The notes: generated by a model not told the origin, from the letters alone. Counted from the first letter of the stretch, positions 32,592-40,903 are shown. The stretch: DNA of 64,000 nucleotides from Streptomyces malaysiensis subsp. samsunensis (GCF_024519315.1 NZ_JANIIC010000027.1:1-64000), one strand, 5' to 3'. Made by a program: numbers and translations.

Positions 32592-34748
32592 TCACAGAAG
32601 GCGGTCCAAGGCGTCCCGCTTGAAGCCCCTCGGGTTGGCCAAGTTGTCCAGCGGGCCGAGCGTCACAGGCTTGCCGACGCCCGCCTTCACGAACAGCTCC
32701 TTCAGCGACTCGGCCGTCATGTCGCCGTAGGCGTCGGGGTCATGCTCGGCGAGCTTGGCGACGAGAGTCTCCGTGCGCATCCGATCCACCCCAGCCTTGT
32801 CCATCAGGTCGACAACGTCGGCGATCACAGCGGTGGTCTCCTCGGTCACCGTCCCAGCCGGAGGCTCCGCGTCGCACAGCTTTAGCAGTTGATCCCAGGT
32901 CAGCAACTCGACGGGGGCTTCCTTCTTGAGGTTGCCCTCGATGTCAACCACGGGCTCCACGTACTCGGGCGGGTCGACGGTCGCCATGGCGTCGAGGCTG
33001 TCCTGGTCGGGCTCCACGAGCCCGGCCTCCAGCCGCTCGGTAGCCAGCTTCCGCAGGGTCGCCGACGGCACCTCGTGGACCTTGTATTCGATCGGCTCAT
33101 CGGGCATGCCGGGCACGCCCTGGATGAAGATGTGCCCGGCATCCTTCGGGTCTGTGTCGGTGGCGGGTGCCAGGCGGTGCGGCAGCCAGCCCTCGTTGAC
33201 GGACCCGTCGCCGAACACGGCTCGGGTGTCGCCGACCTTGCACGGGCCGATGCCCTTCAGCGCCATCATCTGGGCGATGTTCTCGCCCAGGTACAGCTTC
33301 GTGCCGCCCTGCGAGGCGATCTCGACCTCGATCAGCTCCTTGCGGCCGACGAGCAGCAGGTCGAAGGCGAGACGCTTGGCCAGCTCGGTCGCCTTCGGGA
33401 ACTCGTCGAAGAAGATCGTGACCGCCGGGTGCGTCTTGCTGGCCTTCCACTTCCGACCCATGCCCAGCGTCTTGCGAAGCCGGGCACGCGCCTTGGACAT
33501 GACCAGGAAGAACAGGAGCACGGCTTCGATCTGCTCGTGGGTGCGGGCCGTGATCCTTACGGCGTCGTGCAGGTCTTCGAGGCCGTCGCCGTGCGGGTCG
33601 AGGTCGATGGTGATGTTGTCGTAGCAGGCGGTGGTTCCCTCGGCGAGACCCTGGAGGATACCGGTCTTGCCGCCGCCGGATGCTGCCACCCACAGGCCCA
33701 TCACACCCGCCAGGGATACCTCCAGCGGGTCACCGCCGACGGAACTCCCGATGCGGAACTTGTCAGTGATCGACATCGACTTCGGGGCCCGGTACGGAAG
33801 GCCAGGCGCCGATGCGAACGGATCCGCGCCTCGGTCCACCATCCGCATCACCGCACACGCCCGCCGCTCCTTCATAGGCGAGGGGCGCACCCCGTTGGCG
33901 GCGAGGTCGAACCGGGTCTCCAGGTCGCCGGCCGCCTTGATGATCGCCTCGGGGGTGCCTTCGCTGACGCGGACCACACACTGCCAGCCCCACGACAGCC
34001 GGATCACGTCCGTCACTTCGGCGACCGGTACGTTCTCGGCGATCAGGGCTCGCAGTACGCATTCTGCGAGCTGCTGCGGGGTGCGAGCCTGGGCGATCGG
34101 GAACGGGCTGCCGCCCTCGGGGAGCTGGTCGACGGTCATGAAGACCTGCCCCGTGTCCTGCCCGAAGTCGTTGTCGGACTGCTCGATGATGGACAGCGGC
34201 GACGCAGAGACCTCAACCTCGGCCGGCTCGGGTCGTCCGTGGTAGGCGCCGAAGACTGCGCCGCCGACCGCCATGCATGCCTCGATCAGGGTTCCGCCGA
34301 CGATGGCGCCGGTCGCTGCCCCGGCCACGCCTACGGCGCTCCAAAGGGCGGTCTTGATGTCGTGGCGCTTCTTGTGCTCGCGATACTCGTCCCGGCGCTC
34401 TTTCACCAGCTCCTTGGCGCTGCCCTCGGCTGCCGTGTTGCCCTTGGCGGAACGCAGCTCGGCGACAGCAGACTCGATCATCTGCGGGTAGTCGTCGCGG
34501 CGGGCGTCCAACCAGCGGCGGCCCAGGTTCTTGTAGCCGCGGGCGGACCATCCGAGGTACAGCTTGTTGTCGACGACGTGGTCCTTGGCGGCGGTGGCGC
34601 GGGCAGCAGCGGCCTCGATCCAGCGGGGCCGGACCGGCTGACCCTGGTGCTTGACGACGGCGCCTTCGACGGGCTCGACGGTGGTGTCGGGCTGGTCTTT
34701 GACGAGGCTCAGGTTGGGCTGGCGGATGGGGTGCGGTGCGGTGGTCAT
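32592..34748 (-). CDS. FtsK/SpoIIIE/TraB-like DNA translocase
   Basis: A 718-residue motor protein. A hydrophobic segment at about residues 133-170 predicts membrane anchoring. The RecA-type ATPase has Walker A AASGGGKTG (about 355-363) and Walker B TIFFDEFPKA (about 444-453). The C-terminal region (about 640-718; VDRMRTETLVAKLAEHDPDA, then NPRGFKRDALDRL) looks like a winged-helix DNA-recognition domain, as in Streptomyces plasmid TraB and some FtsK relatives. The octamer array starts 11 bp after its stop. The next gene upstream encodes an SpdB-like protein. A motor that moves double-stranded DNA is the best reading; packaging terminase is encoded elsewhere. Confidence 0.87.
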   Translation of the reverse strand: MTTAPHPIRQPNLSLVKDQPDTTVEPVEGAVVKHQGQPVRPRWIEAAAARATAAKDHVVDNKLYLGWSARGYKNLGRRWLDARRDDYPQMIESAVAELRSAKGNTAAEGSAKELVKERRDEYREHKKRHDIKTALWSAVGVAGAATGAIVGGTLIEACMAVGGAVFGAYHGRPEPAEVEVSASPLSIIEQSDNDFGQDTGQVFMTVDQLPEGGSPFPIAQARTPQQLAECVLRALIAENVPVAEVTDVIRLSWGWQCVVRVSEGTPEAIIKAAGDLETRFDLAANGVRPSPMKERRACAVMRMVDRGADPFASAPGLPYRAPKSMSITDKFRIGSSVGGDPLEVSLAGVMGLWVAASGGGKTGILQGLAEGTTACYDNITIDLDPHGDGLEDLHDAVRITARTHEQIEAVLLFFLVMSKARARLRKTLGMGRKWKASKTHPAVTIFFDEFPKATELAKRLAFDLLLVGRKELIEVEIASQGGTKLYLGENIAQMMALKGIGPCKVGDTRAVFGDGSVNEGWLPHRLAPATDTDPKDAGHIFIQGVPGMPDEPIEYKVHEVPSATLRKLATERLEAGLVEPDQDSLDAMATVDPPEYVEPVVDIEGNLKKEAPVELLTWDQLLKLCDAEPPAGTVTEETTAVIADVVDLMDKAGVDRMRTETLVAKLAEHDPDAYGDMTAESLKELFVKAGVGKPVTLGPLDNLANPRGFKRDALDRLL

Positions 34749-34766
34749 GGCGGCGTCTCCAGGGGG

Positions 34767-36095
34767 TCAGTTGGCGTCGCCGCGGACGGCGTTCTTGGCG
34801 GTGGTGGACGTCTGCTCGAGGGCCGCCTGCTTCTTTGCGCCCTCGGTGTACGGCTGCGTGTCTCCGGGCCTACGGAGGGGCGGCGTGCCACCGTTGGAGC
34901 GACGCCTGTCGGGGGCGTTCGGGTCGGCTTTGGCGCGGGGACCCTTTTGGGATTCGAGCAGCGACAACGGTCCGAATACCGGTGTCTCGGTGGCGCCCTT
35001 CATGCGGGTCTCTGCAGCCCGCGCGTCGGCCTCGATTTTGGCGGTGATGCCGACCTTCCGAGTGCCGTGCACGAGGTGCCAAGCGTCGCCCCAGATCTGC
35101 TCGGTGACGGTCGCCGAACCCCTCGCCGAACGCAGAGCCTCGGCCACCTCCCACACCTCGGGGTGGTGCTTCTGACGGTCCTCATCGCGCCGCTCCTGCT
35201 CGGTCTCCGCCTGCAGCTGCTGGGCCGCTTTCTCGGCCTTGGCCTTCGCGTCGGCGGCCTGCTTCTCGGCCTTGGCTTCGGTCCGCGCCGCCTCCTCGGC
35301 TTCCTTCTCCTTCTTGGCCGCACGCTTCTCCCGGTACGAGGGAATGCCATCGGCCTTCTGGGCGATGCCGTGCTCGTAGGCCATGAGGACGATCGGCCCG
35401 ACGAGGGAGGCGATGGCGCCGACGAGACCGGCGTTGAAGCCGATCGCGGGGTTGGTCATACCGCCTCGCATGTTGATCGTGGCGGCGATGGCGGCGCCGA
35501 GCATGATGCCGATCCGATACGGGAGAACGTCCCGGCGGTGTGCGACGGCCCAGGCGGCTCCGCAGGCGAGGACGAGGGCGATGCCTTCGAGCATGGCGGG
35601 GGCGGCGACGAGGAACTTGCGGGCCGGGTCCCAGAAGTCGAGGAACTGCACCGGGGCGGCGATGATGAGGCAGACGGCGTAGATGCCACGAGCACCCCAC
35701 TTCCACATCCGCTGGGTGCGCTCCTTCTCGGCGGTCCGCTCGGACTCCCGATCGGCCTCCTCTGCGTCAGCTTTCTCGGCCTTCTCCTTGGCGGCCTTCT
35801 CGCGAGCCTCCTTGGCCTCCTTCTCGGCGAGGTACGCCTTGTGGGCGGCCTGGTCCTTCTCCAGCTTCATGCGGGCGCGCTCGTTGGCGAGCCGCTGCTT
35901 CTCGGCTTCTTCGGTGGCGAGGGTCTGGGCAGCCTTTGCTTTGCCTTCGGCTTCGATGCGTAGGGCTTGGGCTTGGGCGTCGGCGCGCTTCCGGATCGCC
36001 TCCGCCTCGGCCAGGGCCACGGGATCGAACCGGGGCTCGGCGTGCGAGGCAACGGGCGTTCCGTTGACCTGCTTCTCGACGGATGTGGCGGTCAC
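34767..36095 (-). CDS. SpdB-like spread/membrane protein
   Basis: A 442-residue protein with a long charged coiled-coil N-terminal region (about 25-125), four likely membrane segments (about 130-250: IYAVCLIIAAPVQFLDFW, MLEGIALVLACGAAWAVA, and following) and a second charged helical region. The membrane block resembles the DUF2637/SpdB-type proteins encoded next to traB on Streptomyces plasmids, where they aid intramycelial spread. It lies directly upstream of the translocase gene. Coiled-coil flanks of this length are unusual. Confidence 0.75.
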   Translation of the reverse strand: MTATSVEKQVNGTPVASHAEPRFDPVALAEAEAIRKRADAQAQALRIEAEGKAKAAQTLATEEAEKQRLANERARMKLEKDQAAHKAYLAEKEAKEAREKAAKEKAEKADAEEADRESERTAEKERTQRMWKWGARGIYAVCLIIAAPVQFLDFWDPARKFLVAAPAMLEGIALVLACGAAWAVAHRRDVLPYRIGIMLGAAIAATINMRGGMTNPAIGFNAGLVGAIASLVGPIVLMAYEHGIAQKADGIPSYREKRAAKKEKEAEEAARTEAKAEKQAADAKAKAEKAAQQLQAETEQERRDEDRQKHHPEVWEVAEALRSARGSATVTEQIWGDAWHLVHGTRKVGITAKIEADARAAETRMKGATETPVFGPLSLLESQKGPRAKADPNAPDRRRSNGGTPPLRRPGDTQPYTEGAKKQAALEQTSTTAKNAVRGDAN

Positions 36096-36124
36096 GGTGC
36101 TGTCCTTTCGGGTGGTGGGGGTGG

Positions 36125-36337
36125 TTACCGGGCGGGGAGGTTGCGCAGGTACTCGCGGATCTGGGCGTCGGTGATGCCGTGCTGGCGGGCGGCGTCCTGG
36201 TAGCGCTCGAAGGCGGCCTGCTCTGCGGCGGTCAGCGGCTTGCCCCGCTGCTCGCGGGACTCCTTCAGGCCGATGGCGACGGCCGCCCAGTGGATCGCGG
36301 CGTCCCGGTCATCGGTCGGGGTGTGGTTCGTGGTCAT
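36125..36337 (-). CDS. Small hypothetical protein
   Basis: A 70-residue protein (DRDAAIHWAAVAIGLKESRE then ITDAQIREYLRNLPAR) upstream of the SpdB-like gene in the same leftward operon. Helical; function unknown. Confidence 0.6.
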   Translation of the reverse strand: MTTNHTPTDDRDAAIHWAAVAIGLKESREQRGKPLTAAEQAAFERYQDAARQHGITDAQIREYLRNLPAR

Positions 36338-36352
36338 GGCGTTGATTCCTCT

Positions 36353-36574
36353 CTAGGCGGCGGTCTTGTAGTCGTCGGGGCCCTTGGTGCGCACGTAGTG
36401 GCGGCTGATCTTGTCCTCGTCGATCAGTCCGTCGAGGACGAGCGCGACCAGGACCAGCAGGCCGAGGCCGAGGCGCATCCACAGCGGCGGGACCACGCCG
36501 AACAACCAGCTCAGCCCGGCGATCATCAGGGCGATACGGAGACGGGCAAGCCCGGCGAGGACTGTGAGGCTCAT
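36353..36574 (-). CDS. Small membrane protein
   Basis: A 73-residue protein with two membrane segments (RIALMIAGLSWLFGVVPPLW and LGLGLLVLVALVLDGLI) and a charged C-terminal tail. Its ATG overlaps the upstream stop. Position near the SpdB-like and motor genes suggests a membrane complex, but this is inference. Confidence 0.65.
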   Translation of the reverse strand: MSLTVLAGLARLRIALMIAGLSWLFGVVPPLWMRLGLGLLVLVALVLDGLIDEDKISRHYVRTKGPDDYKTAA

Positions 36575-36792
36575 CGGTCCCCCTCGCCGATCACGCGAGC
36601 CGCGTTACGGGCCGAAGCGACGAATTGAATGCTCATCCACTGCTGGTCGACGCCAGGCCCGGTGAGGTACCAGCCGTCGACACCGTCGATCGCGGCCAGT
36701 CGAAGGGTCCAGCCGCCCTCCGTGAACCAGCGGGTCCCGGGGGTGTTGGTCTTCCACGTAATCCCGCTGATGGTCTGCCAAGCTGCGGTCAT
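36571..36792 (-). CDS. Small hypothetical protein
   Basis: A 73-residue protein (TAAWQTISGITWKTNTPGTR, then DGWYLTGPGVDQQW). ATG 36792 follows AGGAGA; a longer start at 36852 has no such site. Function unknown. Confidence 0.6.
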   Translation of the reverse strand: MTAAWQTISGITWKTNTPGTRWFTEGGWTLRLAAIDGVDGWYLTGPGVDQQWMSIQFVASARNAARVIGEGDR

Positions 36793-36874
36793 CGCGTTCT
36801 CTCCTGGTTTGGTGTGTGTCTGGTGGGCTTTCCACCGCCGCCCGGAGTGCAAGGCCGGACGGGATGGGCTGCCG

Positions 36875-37075
36875 TCAGGCGCGGCGAAGCTGGTGCGGGG
36901 CGTAGCTGCGGTAACCCCTGACGGCCTCGGTGAAGCGGCCGTCGATGCCCTTCACGCAGACCAGGCCGTCGTCGTCCGGTCCGGGGTAGAACACGGTCCC
37001 GGCCCGGCCTTCGGTGCCCGGGTTGTCGGTGCCGCCGTCGATGACGACGACCTTGTCTCCCTTGCGGTACTGCAT
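36875..37075 (-). CDS. Small SH3-like hypothetical protein
   Basis: A 66-residue protein with SH3/KOW-like text: YRKGDKVVVIDGGTDNPGTE, GRAGTVFYPGPDDDGLVCV. Function unknown; small beta-barrel proteins of this style occur in many phages. The long upstream in-frame extension is a shadow. Confidence 0.6.
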   Translation of the reverse strand: MQYRKGDKVVVIDGGTDNPGTEGRAGTVFYPGPDDDGLVCVKGIDGRFTEAVRGYRSYAPHQLRRA

Positions 37076-37122
37076 GGCGATCTCCTTTCGTGGTCGAGTT
37101 GTTGAGCGGGAAGGGCTGCCGT

Positions 37123-37314
37123 TCAGCTCGTGCGCTGGGCCTTGAAGCGGGTGACCCGGCCTCCGGTGACCCGGAGACGCTGCGTGACGTCGTTCGCGAT
37201 GCCCGGCAGGATGCTCTCGGCCGTTGCGGAGGCGGCGGCGATGGTTTCGCCTCGGGCAGTGCCCGAGCGCCGACCGTTGTCGACCGTGATCTCCCACTTC
37301 CAGGTGCTACTCAT
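37123..37314 (-). CDS. Small hypothetical protein
   Basis: A 63-residue protein (SSTWKWEITVDNGRRSGTAR onward), preceded by a ribosome site. Probably beta-alpha. Function unknown. Confidence 0.55.
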   Translation of the reverse strand: MSSTWKWEITVDNGRRSGTARGETIAAASATAESILPGIANDVTQRLRVTGGRVTRFKAQRTS

Positions 37315-37410
37315 CTCGGTCCTCTCGGCTAGCTGGTTGGATGTCTGGCGGGCTTACCAACCCGCAGGTGCGGGACCTACGGGAAGGGCTGCCGTCAGGC
37401 AGCGGGGTGG

Positions 37411-37674
37411 TCAGCTGACGTCGGGCGTGATGTTGATGCTCTGGATCGTGTACTTGGCCTTGGGCTGCTCGGCCATGCAGAAGCGGAGGAAGTTGGCGGC
37501 GAGGCTCTTGTCGGTCTCCTTCTTCACGGCGCGGATCGGCATCGGCCCGAACGTGACAGTCGCCGTGTCGCCGCTGTACTGGAACCTCTCCGGCCTGTAC
37601 ATCTGGCGGGCGACCTTGGCGGGCATCGTGGCGGTGACGGAGATCTTGTAGTTGCCGGGCTGGTAGGTGGTCAT
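37411..37674 (-). CDS. Small hypothetical protein
   Basis: An 87-residue protein (YQPGNYKISVTATMPAKVAR, then GDTATVTFGPMPIRAV). Predicted beta-rich. Function unknown. Confidence 0.55.
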   Translation of the reverse strand: MTTYQPGNYKISVTATMPAKVARQMYRPERFQYSGDTATVTFGPMPIRAVKKETDKSLAANFLRFCMAEQPKAKYTIQSINITPDVS

Positions 37675-37797
37675 GCTGGTCCTTTCGTTTGGTTGTTGGT
37701 GTGCTGGACTCCGACGGGCAGATCAGGTTGTCGTCAGGCGCCGGAGCCACGCCGCCACTTGGGCAGGTTCTTCTCGGCGGCGATGACCTTGCTGTTG

Positions 37798-38010
37798 TCA
37801 GGGCTTGCCGCTGCCGGGGAGGCGGCGTTCGCACTCCTCCATCAGCTCGGAGGGGCTGATCCCGGCACCGAGGGCAGCCAGGACGGTGTCGCCGTTCTCC
37901 TCCTGCGCCCGCTTGTGCTCGGGCGAGTCCTCGCCGTAGACCTGTTCGGCGGTGTACACCGCGTTGGCTGCACGGACGGCCGCATCCTTCACCTGGCTAC
38001 GAGTCGGCAT
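37798..38010 (-). CDS. Small hypothetical protein
   Basis: A 70-residue helical protein (PTRSQVKDAAVRAANAVYTA, ending ECERRLPGSGKP). ATG 38010 follows GGAG by 6 nt and is preferred to the in-frame start at 38025. Just downstream, another frame contains VIAAEKNLPKWRRGSGA without a start codon, perhaps a remnant. Confidence 0.55.
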   Translation of the reverse strand: MPTRSQVKDAAVRAANAVYTAEQVYGEDSPEHKRAQEENGDTVLAALGAGISPSELMEECERRLPGSGKP

Positions 38011-38065
38011 AGTGATCTCCTGCATTCGAAACGGATGGTTGATGTTCTTCGCTCAAGTGGGGCTG

Positions 38066-38239
38066 CTACCGGAGGCCGAGACGCTTCTCCAGCTCGACCT
38101 TCCCTGCCTGCAACTCGGCGGTGGTGAACTGGTCGGCGCACTGCCGGACGGCCTGCGCGACCTGCTCCGGGCTGGCGTTCTTCAGGTTCACGGACGCCGA
38201 AGCGGTGATGATGCGGGCGACCTCACGGCCAGAACGCAT
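38066..38239 (-). CDS. Small protein, tandem paralogue 1
   Basis: A 57-residue protein, MRSGREVARIITASASVNLK to TAELQAGKVELEKRLGLR. The C-terminal 18 residues match the neighbour at 38359 closely. GAGGAG precedes the ATG. Too short for most ORF lists. Function unknown. Confidence 0.6.
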   Translation of the reverse strand: MRSGREVARIITASASVNLKNASPEQVAQAVRQCADQFTTAELQAGKVELEKRLGLR

Positions 38240-38358
38240 GCGGGCTCCTCTCGCTAGACGAAGTGGTGGGGGTGGCGCTGATCCTCAAAGCGCTGCCGGA
38301 CTGTCCGGCCACCGCACCCCACGCCCAGACCGGCACGTGGAGCACGGGGGCGGGACGG

Positions 38359-38547
38359 TCAGCGCAGGCCGAGCCGCTTCTCCATCTCGACCATCCCGGC
38401 CTCCAGCTCCAGGCGGGTGAATCGCGAAGCCAGGCTTTGGACGGCCTTCTTGATCTGCTGTTCCGGGGAGCGAGTGAGGTCGCCTGCAACCACGGTGGCA
38501 GTGAGCATGTCGGCCACCTGGGCGGCCGTATACGTGGGACGAGACAT
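38359..38547 (-). CDS. Small protein, tandem paralogue 2
   Basis: A 62-residue protein with the C-terminus TRLELEAGMVEMEKRLGLR, nearly identical to the end of the gene at 38066. The two lie in tandem about 120 bp apart, indicating duplication. A helical dimerisation end is plausible. Function unknown. Confidence 0.6.
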   Translation of the reverse strand: MSRPTYTAAQVADMLTATVVAGDLTRSPEQQIKKAVQSLASRFTRLELEAGMVEMEKRLGLR

Positions 38548-38606
38548 GAGAGTCCTCTCGAATGAATGAGTTGATTAAGGGGACCGTGCTTGCCGGGCCG
38601 CGGAGG

Positions 38607-38819
38607 TCAGGCGTCGGGCCCGTGCTTGCTGTGGTCGACGGCGAGGTTGCGGAGCCGCTCCAGTTCGGCATCGCTGCTGCCGACGGCCTGGATCGAGACA
38701 CCGCAGCCCTTGACCGGGCAGGCGTAGATGGTGGTCCGGTGGCTCTCGCTGAGCCGCCGGATGAAGTACATGCAGGCGAGGCAGGCGGCCATACCGAAGG
38801 CGTAGAAGACGAGGAGCAC
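38607..38819 (-). CDS. Small membrane protein with Cys pair
   Basis: A 70-residue protein starting at a GTG after AGGAAGGG. One N-terminal membrane segment (LLVFYAFGMAACLACMYFI) is followed by a cytoplasmic CPVKGCG pair and a helical end. Upstream in-frame text is a Pro/Arg shadow. Function unknown. Confidence 0.55.
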   Translation of the reverse strand: MLLVFYAFGMAACLACMYFIRRLSESHRTTIYACPVKGCGVSIQAVGSSDAELERLRNLAVDHSKHGPDA

Positions 38820-38908
38820 GGAGAAGCCCTTCCTGGGCGGGTGAGGTGGGGAGTCGTGCCCGCGGGGCCGCGGGGGATCGGAATCCCGCGGGCACGACGA
38901 CCAGGGGG

Positions 38909-39172
38909 TCAGATAGGGCCGCGGTAGCCGGTCTCGTGGACCCACGGGAACGGCGGCAGCGCACGGGCCAGGTTGTAGACCTCGATCGCAGCCCCGTCAT
39001 GCCCGGCCAGCGGATAGACGCGCGGCCGGATCAGCGACGCGTACAGGCGGGCACCGTGGTGGATACAGGCCGACACGCCCGTGCCCTGCTGATCCACCAC
39101 CCGAACCACCTGCCCGCCATCACACGGTGTCGGATCCTCGACGTGAGCAGCCGGGCAACGGTCCGCTGTCAT
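38909..39172 (-). CDS. Small hypothetical protein
   Basis: An 87-residue protein (HVEDPTPCDGGQVVRVVDQQ to PWVHETGYRGPI). Starts on the stop of the upstream gene. Function unknown. Confidence 0.6.
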   Translation of the reverse strand: MTADRCPAAHVEDPTPCDGGQVVRVVDQQGTGVSACIHHGARLYASLIRPRVYPLAGHDGAAIEVYNLARALPPFPWVHETGYRGPI

Positions 39173-39366
39173 CAGCCGGTCTCCGGCTGCTCGCTGTACT
39201 CGGCGGCCGTCTCGAACGCGGCACGAGCAGCCTCCCGATACAGAGGCAGGCTCCCGTTCGACGGGTTCGACGGATCCGAAGCGATCTGCACGATCCGCGC
39301 CGTCAAACCCTCGCCACGCGCCTGCTCTTCGGCGGCCAGCGCCGGCGCCTTACCGAAGCGGGCCAT
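39172..39366 (-). CDS. Small hypothetical protein
   Basis: A 64-residue helical protein (ARFGKAPALAAEEQARGEGL to EYSEQPETG). The ATG overlaps the upstream stop as TGATG; a GTG one codon earlier is possible. Function unknown. Confidence 0.6.
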   Translation of the reverse strand: MARFGKAPALAAEEQARGEGLTARIVQIASDPSNPSNGSLPLYREAARAAFETAAEYSEQPETG

Positions 39367-39533
39367 CACGCCACCTGCTCGCGGGGCACGATGCGGAACA
39401 CGTCCCGGCGGGCGTTGTACACGACCTCGACGTCCTCGCCCCGGGCCCGCAGCCCGTCGGCGATCGCGTCCAGCATCGGCAGGTTCCGGGAGTCACCCGC
39501 GGGCAACTCACGCACCATTTCGGCGGCAGTCAT
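39366..39533 (-). CDS. Small hypothetical protein
   Basis: A 55-residue protein (TAAEMVRELPAGDSRNLPML then EDVEVVYNARRDVFRIVPRE), packed between two overlapping genes. Looks like a beta-hairpin fold with a short helix. Missed by length cutoffs. Function unknown. Confidence 0.6.
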   Translation of the reverse strand: MTAAEMVRELPAGDSRNLPMLDAIADGLRARGEDVEVVYNARRDVFRIVPREQVA

Positions 39534-40126
39534 CACGCCACCTCCGGCCCGTAGCGGCGGGCGAACTCGGCCGTCACCATCAACAGCCCGCGCACCTCAT
39601 CGAAGGTCCGGCCGTGCCTCTCCGCCCACGCATCGGCACAGGCGTAGGAGGTCCCAGACTGGGCGCACAGCACCAGCTCCATGCAGTCGAGCGCCTTACG
39701 CCGACTGTCACGGTCCATGTCGCCGAGCGCCTGTCCCAGCGTCAGGCCCGGCTCCGTCTTGGCCACCAGCTCCTGGCCGGAGTCCTTCACCGCCCACGAC
39801 ACCAGCCGAACCAGATAACGCAGCAGCGAACCGGTCGACGCCGACTCGTCCGGCTCCTCCGGAGCCTCCTTCTCCTCGCCGACCCACTCGTAGGAGGTCT
39901 GCGCCCGGTCCCGACGCCACCCCTCCGTCTCCAGGCGCTCACGGGCCGCATCCAGAACCTGGGCGACCTCCTCACCCGTGAACAGCGTTCCCGACAGGCC
40001 GAACCAGAACCTCGTCGGAGAAGTGCTGAAGCGGGCTTCCTCGGCGAGCAGCTCACCCGCCGCCTCCAGAACCTCAGCGCGCTCCAGCGCAGGCTTCACG
40101 GCGACAGCCGACACGACGGTGGTCAT
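39533..40126 (-). CDS. Hypothetical protein
   Basis: A 197-residue acidic protein with an N-terminal helical part, a Glu/Pro-rich linker (EEKEAPEEPDESA) and a C-terminal helical domain (ALDCMELVLCAQSGTSYACA). Tight overlaps on both sides. Function unknown. Confidence 0.6.
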   Translation of the reverse strand: MTTVVSAVAVKPALERAEVLEAAGELLAEEARFSTSPTRFWFGLSGTLFTGEEVAQVLDAARERLETEGWRRDRAQTSYEWVGEEKEAPEEPDESASTGSLLRYLVRLVSWAVKDSGQELVAKTEPGLTLGQALGDMDRDSRRKALDCMELVLCAQSGTSYACADAWAERHGRTFDEVRGLLMVTAEFARRYGPEVA

Positions 40127-40434
40127 CACGCCACCTCCGCCAGGTCACCGACACCGGCCGCGTCCAGCTCGGCCACCAGCGACGGCTCACCCGGGCGGGC
40201 CGCATCCATGTCCGCCGCCGCCAGATAGGCGGTAGCCATCGCGTCGATGTCGCCCTGGTCGCGGGCCGTCACGTAGGCAGTGACGATGTCGGCGCCGGCC
40301 CGGTCCTCGCTGTCGAGGTCGGCGACCAGTGTGACCGCACGCAGCTTCTTGATCTTCAGTGAGTCGGACGCCGCATCGGCGTCGAACAGACGGGTAAACG
40401 GCGGGGGCGGGGTCAGAGTCGTACTACGATTCAC
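40126..40434 (-). CDS. Hypothetical protein
   Basis: A 102-residue protein starting at a GTG with GGAG 6 nt upstream. It has TRLFDADAASDSLKIKKLRA and an acidic helical end. Second gene of the leftward early operon. Function unknown. Confidence 0.6.
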   Translation of the reverse strand: MNRSTTLTPPPPFTRLFDADAASDSLKIKKLRAVTLVADLDSEDRAGADIVTAYVTARDQGDIDAMATAYLAAADMDAARPGEPSLVAELDAAGVGDLAEVA

Positions 40435-40520
40435 GGTGATCTCCAGTTGCTCAGCAGGCTTCAGGTGGTCAGGCCCCGGTCCATACGGCGTTGGCGCGCC
40501 GGGCCGGGGTTTCGTGCGTT

Positions 40521-40730
40521 TCAGGCGGCGTCGGTTACGGGGGTCGCACCGAGGACGGTGTCCGTCGAATTCAGGACGGACTCGGGGATCCGGAGGGCGC
40601 CGGTCGCACCATCCCCGGGCTTGTAGGGCTGGCCATTCCTGTACGCAGGGAGAAAGCCCTGGTGGATCCAGCGGTAGACGGTCGCTGGGTGCACTCGGAA
40701 GTGCGCCGCGACGTCTCGAACTCGCAGCAT
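40521..40730 (-). CDS. MerR/excisionase-type HTH protein
   Basis: A 69-residue DNA-binding protein: MLRVRDVAAHFRVHPATVYR, WIHQGFLPAYRNGQ, GALRIPESVLN, the winged-helix of excisionase/BldC-like proteins. ATG 40730 follows GGAGG; an upstream TTG would add 12 residues without a usable site. It opens the 13-kb leftward operon and diverges from the GntR genes, so it may be an excisionase, although no integrase is seen here, or an early regulator. Confidence 0.8.
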   Translation of the reverse strand: MLRVRDVAAHFRVHPATVYRWIHQGFLPAYRNGQPYKPGDGATGALRIPESVLNSTDTVLGATPVTDAA

Positions 40731-40773
40731 TACGCCTCCGATCGAGTGCTTCGCATCTGTCGACAACCTTAAA

Positions 40774-40798
40774 GGCTTGCCGAATAAGGTAGCAAGCC
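40774..40798. promoter_or_regulatory. 25-bp operator O1 with divergent promoter region
   Basis: GGCTTGC (40774-40780) and GCAAGCC (40792-40798) form a perfect inverted repeat, extended to 8 bp by A40773/T40799. It lies between the leftward HTH gene and the rightward UTRA genes. On the minus strand TTGCTA followed at 16 bp by TTTAAG gives a possible promoter for the leftward operon overlapping the repeat. A site of the same length lies at 42258. Confidence 0.6.
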
Positions 40799-40903
40799 TC
40801 GCGGCGCACTTTTGGCCAGGGAGCCACCGATAGGCGTAAGCATCAAGGGCTTAAGGTTGGGAGGTCAGGAGAGGCATCGCCAGCAGGAGAGGAGGCGCAA
40901 GAG

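Noticed and set aside
32889-35963. A 1024-codon rightward open frame opposite the motor and SpdB-like genes
   Set aside because: It is a high-GC antisense shadow: it mirrors two recognisable genes, has no ribosome site and gives Leu/Arg/Gly-rich text without motifs.
37735-37797. Short frame encoding VIAAEKNLPKWRRGSGA
   Set aside because: It looks protein-like but lacks any ATG, GTG or TTG start, so it is not listed as a gene.
30679-40730. Possible pseudogene island because of many tiny ORFs
   Set aside because: The small ORFs have good ribosome sites and overlapping or close spacing, typical of phage early regions.
40521-40730. Excisionase as proof of a temperate, integrating phage
   Set aside because: The HTH type is shared with general regulators, and no integrase or attachment site was found here, so the lifestyle stays open.
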